DNA from: MED660 sp002691025
GTDB taxonomy: Bacteria > Myxococcota_A > UBA9160 > UBA4427
Length of the DNA: 9,507 nucleotides
Direction of reading: 5' to 3'
NCBI GenBank assembly: GCA_002170485.2
Contig: NHDZ02000146.1
Coordinates: 1-9,507 of the forward strand
Each line of letters starts with the position of its first letter. Position 1 is the stretch's first letter. The notes beneath the pieces are model-generated. The model was not told the DNA's origin, made no database searches, and saw nothing but the letters and a program-made list of their open reading frames with translations. The translations under genes were made by a program, and so were the position numbers. Positions 6,663 through 9,507 of this stretch are shown here, piece after piece.

Positions 6663-9507
6663 TCAGGAACACGGGCCCCACGACGCGATCGCGAGGCCGA
6701 GGTCGGCGGCGTCCACCTGGCCGTCGCCGTTCAGGTCGGCCAGCGGATCGTCGCTGCCCCATCTCTTGAGGATGTACGCGAAATCGACGCCGTTGACGGT
6801 GCCATCGCGGTTGATGTCGGCGACGCAGGGGGGAATCGGGCAGTCGGTCAGGAGTTCGTTGCCGCCGAGATCCGTCCATTGCCCGAGGATGTTGGTGGGC
6901 GCTTGCGGGTCGGCTCCGGCGTTGTCGCACAGGAGGCAGTCCTTGAGTGAGACGTTGCTCCCACTCACGGAGGCGAGGCCGCCCGGGGCGGCGGCGAAGA
7001 ACCCGCCGAGATTCCCGGAGAACACGCACTTGTAGAACCTCGCTTCGCTGTCGTACTCGCAGTAGGCGCCGCCGGCGTTGGCCCCGAAGTTGTCCGCGAT
7101 CAGGCAGTTGACGAAGGAGGGACTCGAGCCGCTGCAGATGACGCCGCCCCCGCCTCCGCCCGGGTTGGAGCCATTGATGAATGCGAGATTCTCGAGGATC
7201 GTGGTCGGGCCTTCGCCGGAGTCACAGGTCAGGACCGTGCTCCCGCCGGGAGTCCGGACGGCGGAGACGAAGGTGGCGGGAAGGCCGAAGAAGTCGACCG
7301 CGCCTACGAGCCGGATAGCCTTGCCCTCGGTGTCGAGGTTCTCCGCGTAGGAGCCCGCCGCGATCTGGATGGTCGAACCGGAGCCGACCGCGCCGATCGC
7401 CGCACTGATGGAATCGAACTGAGCACTGCCGTCGGAGGCGACGGTCACGGTTTCGGTACCGCACGCGTCCTCAAGGATGTTGTTACCGCCATCGGTGTAG
7501 GTTCCTGCGACTTGGTCAGGCGAGTTCCCGCAGAAGAAGTTCTGGGTCAGTTCGGCGGTGGCCGCGGAAGTGATCAGAATCGCGCCTCCCTGGAATCGAG
7601 GCTCGACCGTGTTCGCCCGGAAACTGGAGTTAACACAGGACATGTCGCCGTCGTCGGCGACGCAGATCGCGCCGCCCCCGTTCGCGGCGGAGTTCTCATT
7701 GAAGGTGCAACCGGAAATTGTCACCAAGGCGCCGTTGCTGATGAGCATCGCGCCTCCGGGGGCCCCGGTCGCGGTGTTCTGAATGAACGTGCATGAATTG
7801 ATGGTGGCCGTACTTCCCAAGAAGAGGATGCCGGCGGCATAACCTGGGGTCTCGTTCCCTTGGAAGATGCACCCGATCAGTTTCAGGTTGGCGGTACCCA
7901 CTATCATTCCGGCGCCGTCGTCCTGGGAAAAGCAGTCGATCACCTGGAGATCGCTGATCGTGGTCTGCCCGCCTCCGTTCCCCACGACGTCGATCCCCAT
8001 CTCGCTGCCACCGCCGTCGATGATCGTCAACGGCGCGCTCCCGATGTCGGGCGTCCCTGCGATGTTGATTGCACGCGCGCGAGTCGTCCAGCCGCCGGGC
8101 CAGGTTCCAGCGCCGATCCGGACCGTCGCGCCGATCGGGGCGGCGTCAATGGCGTCCTGAATATTCGTGAAGTCGCCCGACCCATCCTGCTCGACGGAGA
8201 TCGTGAGCTGGCAGGAGCCCGACACCACGGTGCCCTCGTCGATGTTGACCTGGTTCGACGGGAATCCGGTGTTGACCTGGTTGTTGGTGAGGGCGCCCGC
8301 GGCCCCCACGGGATTCCCGCAAAGGTGGCTCTGGGCGAGGGTCAGCATGGTGGATCCGTTGGCGGAGGAGAGCGAGATGCCTCCCTGGCCGCCCCCGTAC
8401 GAATTGTCCTTGATGACGGTGCGCCGGATGTCGGCCGAGGCTGATTCGCCGGCGTCGACCCCGATCGAATTGCCGGTGATGAAGCTGTCGGTGAGTTCGA
8501 GATTGGTCTCGTACATGCTGATGCCGGCATTGGTGTTCGAATCGATGAGGCACTCGGAGATCGTCCCCTCATCACCCTCGTCCAGGTAGATGCCGGTGTC
8601 GTGGTTTCCGCGGATCTCGCACCGGAGGAGGTGGGTGGTGGTTTCGTAGGCGTAGATCCCCCCGTACAGTCTTGCCCAGTTGTTCGAGATGACGGTGTCG
8701 GTGATCGACACGGTGCTTTCCTTGAACCACAGGCCACCGCCACTGCTGGCGGTCTGGCTCGAGTTGCTGTCGCAGACCGTCGTGAACTGGTTCTCAACGG
8801 TGTTTCCCTCGATCACGCAGTTCGTGATCGTAAGCGTGGTCTCGTAGCCGGCGATGCCCATGCCCTCGGCCTGGCCGCATTCCGGCCCCGCGCAGTCTCC
8901 GCAGGGATCCCCCCCAGTGTGGAAGATGGAGTTGTCGGTGATCTGGCACCCCGAGAACGTCGGGCTTCCTCCGGTGCAATAGATTCCCCCGCCCGCGGCG
9001 TCTTTCGATCCCTCCCATTGGGCGCGGTTGCCGGTGATCGTGCAATCCTCGATCAGCGAGTCGCTTTCCGACAAGTAGATCCCGCCGCCGGAGGGGTTGT
9101 TCTCCGCTGATCCATCGTTGCGGTAGAGGGCGGAATTACCGGTGATGGTGCACGACTTGATCGTCGGACTGCAGTTGAAGACCTGGATTCCACCGCCATA
9201 TCCGTGGGCGTTGCCATCGGCGATGATCAGGTTCTCGATCACCGTCGTCGAGGTCTCTCCGCTGTCGAAGTAGAACACGCTGCTGTTCTCATCGACGTCC
9301 TGATTGGCCCCTGAGATCGTGGTGAGCAGCGTGCCGTCGGAGGCGACCTCGCCGGTGATCGTGTACGGCAGTCCTTTGGTGTTGATCTCGTTCTCGTTGT
9401 AGGTGCCGGCCTTCACCAGAATCGTCGAGGGCGCGGCCGCGTTATCAATCGCGTCCTGGATCGATGTGAAGTCGCATCCCGAGGGGCACACCGTAAAGGT
9501 GATTCCG
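6663..9507 (-). CDS. Large secreted parallel beta-helix protein with C-terminal dockerin pair (5' end outside window)
   Basis: The frame is open from the window edge to TGA at 6663-6665, about 947 residues; the GTG at 9491 (residue 1 below) is internal, because GITFT precedes it in frame. The body is a right-handed parallel beta-helix of the pectate-lyase-like/NosD kind. It has about 19 coils marked by C-x-I/F-x-x-N steps, such as SCTITGNSA (113-121), DCTITGNRA (149-157) and NCVIEGNTV (224-232). It divides into three modules that open with a D/Q-FTxIQxAI…aGtY motif at about residues 7-31, 440-463 and 691-715. The modules close on CGN/CDN-type segments near 391, 654 and 855. Residues 889-942 form a dockerin-like pair: DINRDGTVNGVD (892-903) and DLNGDGQVDAAD (919-930), ending WGPCS. 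No lyase or hydrolase active site is apparent, so adhesion, surface structure or polysaccharide binding is as likely as catalysis. The signal peptide is presumably upstream of the window. Confidence 0.9.
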   Translation of the reverse strand, partial: GITFTVCPSGCDFTSIQDAIDNAAAPSTILVKAGTYNENEINTKGLPYTITGEVASDGTLLTTISGANQDVDENSSVFYFDSGETSTTVIENLIIADGNAHGYGGGIQVFNCSPTIKSCTITGNSALYRNDGSAENNPSGGGIYLSESDSLIEDCTITGNRAQWEGSKDAAGGGIYCTGGSPTFSGCQITDNSIFHTGGDPCGDCAGPECGQAEGMGIAGYETTLTITNCVIEGNTVENQFTTVCDSNSSQTASSGGGLWFKESTVSITDTVISNNWARLYGGIYAYETTTHLLRCEIRGNHDTGIYLDEGDEGTISECLIDSNTNAGISMYETNLELTDSFITGNSIGVDAGESASADIRRTVIKDNSYGGGQGGISLSSANGSTMLTLAQSHLCGNPVGAAGALTNNQVNTGFPSNQVNIDEGTVVSGSCQLTISVEQDGSGDFTNIQDAIDAAPIGATVRIGAGTWPGGWTTRARAINIAGTPDIGSAPLTIIDGGGSEMGIDVVGNGGGQTTISDLQVIDCFSQDDGAGMIVGTANLKLIGCIFQGNETPGYAAGILFLGSTATINSCTFIQNTATGAPGGAMLISNGALVTISGCTFNENSAANGGGAICVADDGDMSCVNSSFRANTVEPRFQGGAILITSAATAELTQNFFCGNSPDQVAGTYTDGGNNILEDACGTETVTVASDGSAQFDSISAAIGAVGSGSTIQIAAGSYAENLDTEGKAIRLVGAVDFFGLPATFVSAVRTPGGSTVLTCDSGEGPTTILENLAFINGSNPGGGGGGVICSGSSPSFVNCLIADNFGANAGGAYCEYDSEARFYKCVFSGNLGGFFAAAPGGLASVSGSNVSLKDCLLCDNAGADPQAPTNILGQWTDLGGNELLTDCPIPPCVADINRDGTVNGVDFAYILKRWGSDDPLADLNGDGQVDAADLGLAIASWGPCS
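6828..9507 (-). repeat. Three tandem beta-helix modules within the large secreted protein
   Basis: By protein motifs the modules span about 9507-8202, 8201-7452 and 7451-6828. Each starts with a conserved entry segment (aromatic-Ser/Thr/Asn-Ile-Gln/Ser-x-Ala-Ile, then an Ile/Val-x-x-x-x-Gly-Ser/Thr-Tyr/Trp strand). Each ends with a Cys-Gly/Asp-Asn segment followed by a Gly/Asn-rich stretch. They differ in length and sequence, so they look like old duplications rather than recent DNA repeats. Confidence 0.6.

Overview
This GC-rich window most likely comes from a planctomycete, probably a marine member of the Phycisphaerae or a relative. Two secreted proteins end in type I dockerin-like calcium-loop pairs followed by a short Trp-Gly-x-Cys-Pro/Ser tail. 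One of them is a very large parallel beta-helix protein. As far as I know, both traits are common in that group. The secreted GH16 beta-glucanase fits a life on algal or other beta-glucans. No ribosomal RNA or marker gene is present, so the assignment is an inference. Every gene I can support lies on the minus strand, so the natural reading order runs from high to low coordinates.

Layout in reading order. (1) 9507-6663: a parallel beta-helix protein with three modules and a dockerin pair; its 5' end lies outside the window. A strong intrinsic terminator (6634-6598) follows it. (2) 6474-2795: an apparent three-gene operon in which both junctions are ATGA overlaps. It holds an SDR-like protein that has lost most of its catalytic tetrad, then one polypeptide fusing a class II photolyase to a renalase-like FAD oxidoreductase, then a small unrecognised gene that can be read only by correcting at least two single-base frameshifts. 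(3) 2627-2046: a small helical protein with an N-terminal membrane anchor or signal, of unknown function. (4) 1698-670: a secreted GH16 endo-beta-glucanase with a dockerin pair. (5) 474-1: the N-terminal part of a DUF4396 membrane protein that runs off the window.

The operon is the most interesting part. The photolyase half keeps the class II tryptophans and the flavin-contacting asparagine. The attached oxidoreductase half keeps its dinucleotide-binding fingerprint and the renalase-type C-terminal signature. The coupled SDR-like protein keeps its nucleotide-binding fold but lacks the catalytic Tyr and Lys. Together they look like a flavin/nicotinamide module built around light-driven DNA repair; that functional link is inference. 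The two dockerin proteins belong to a separate secreted, carbohydrate- or surface-related theme.
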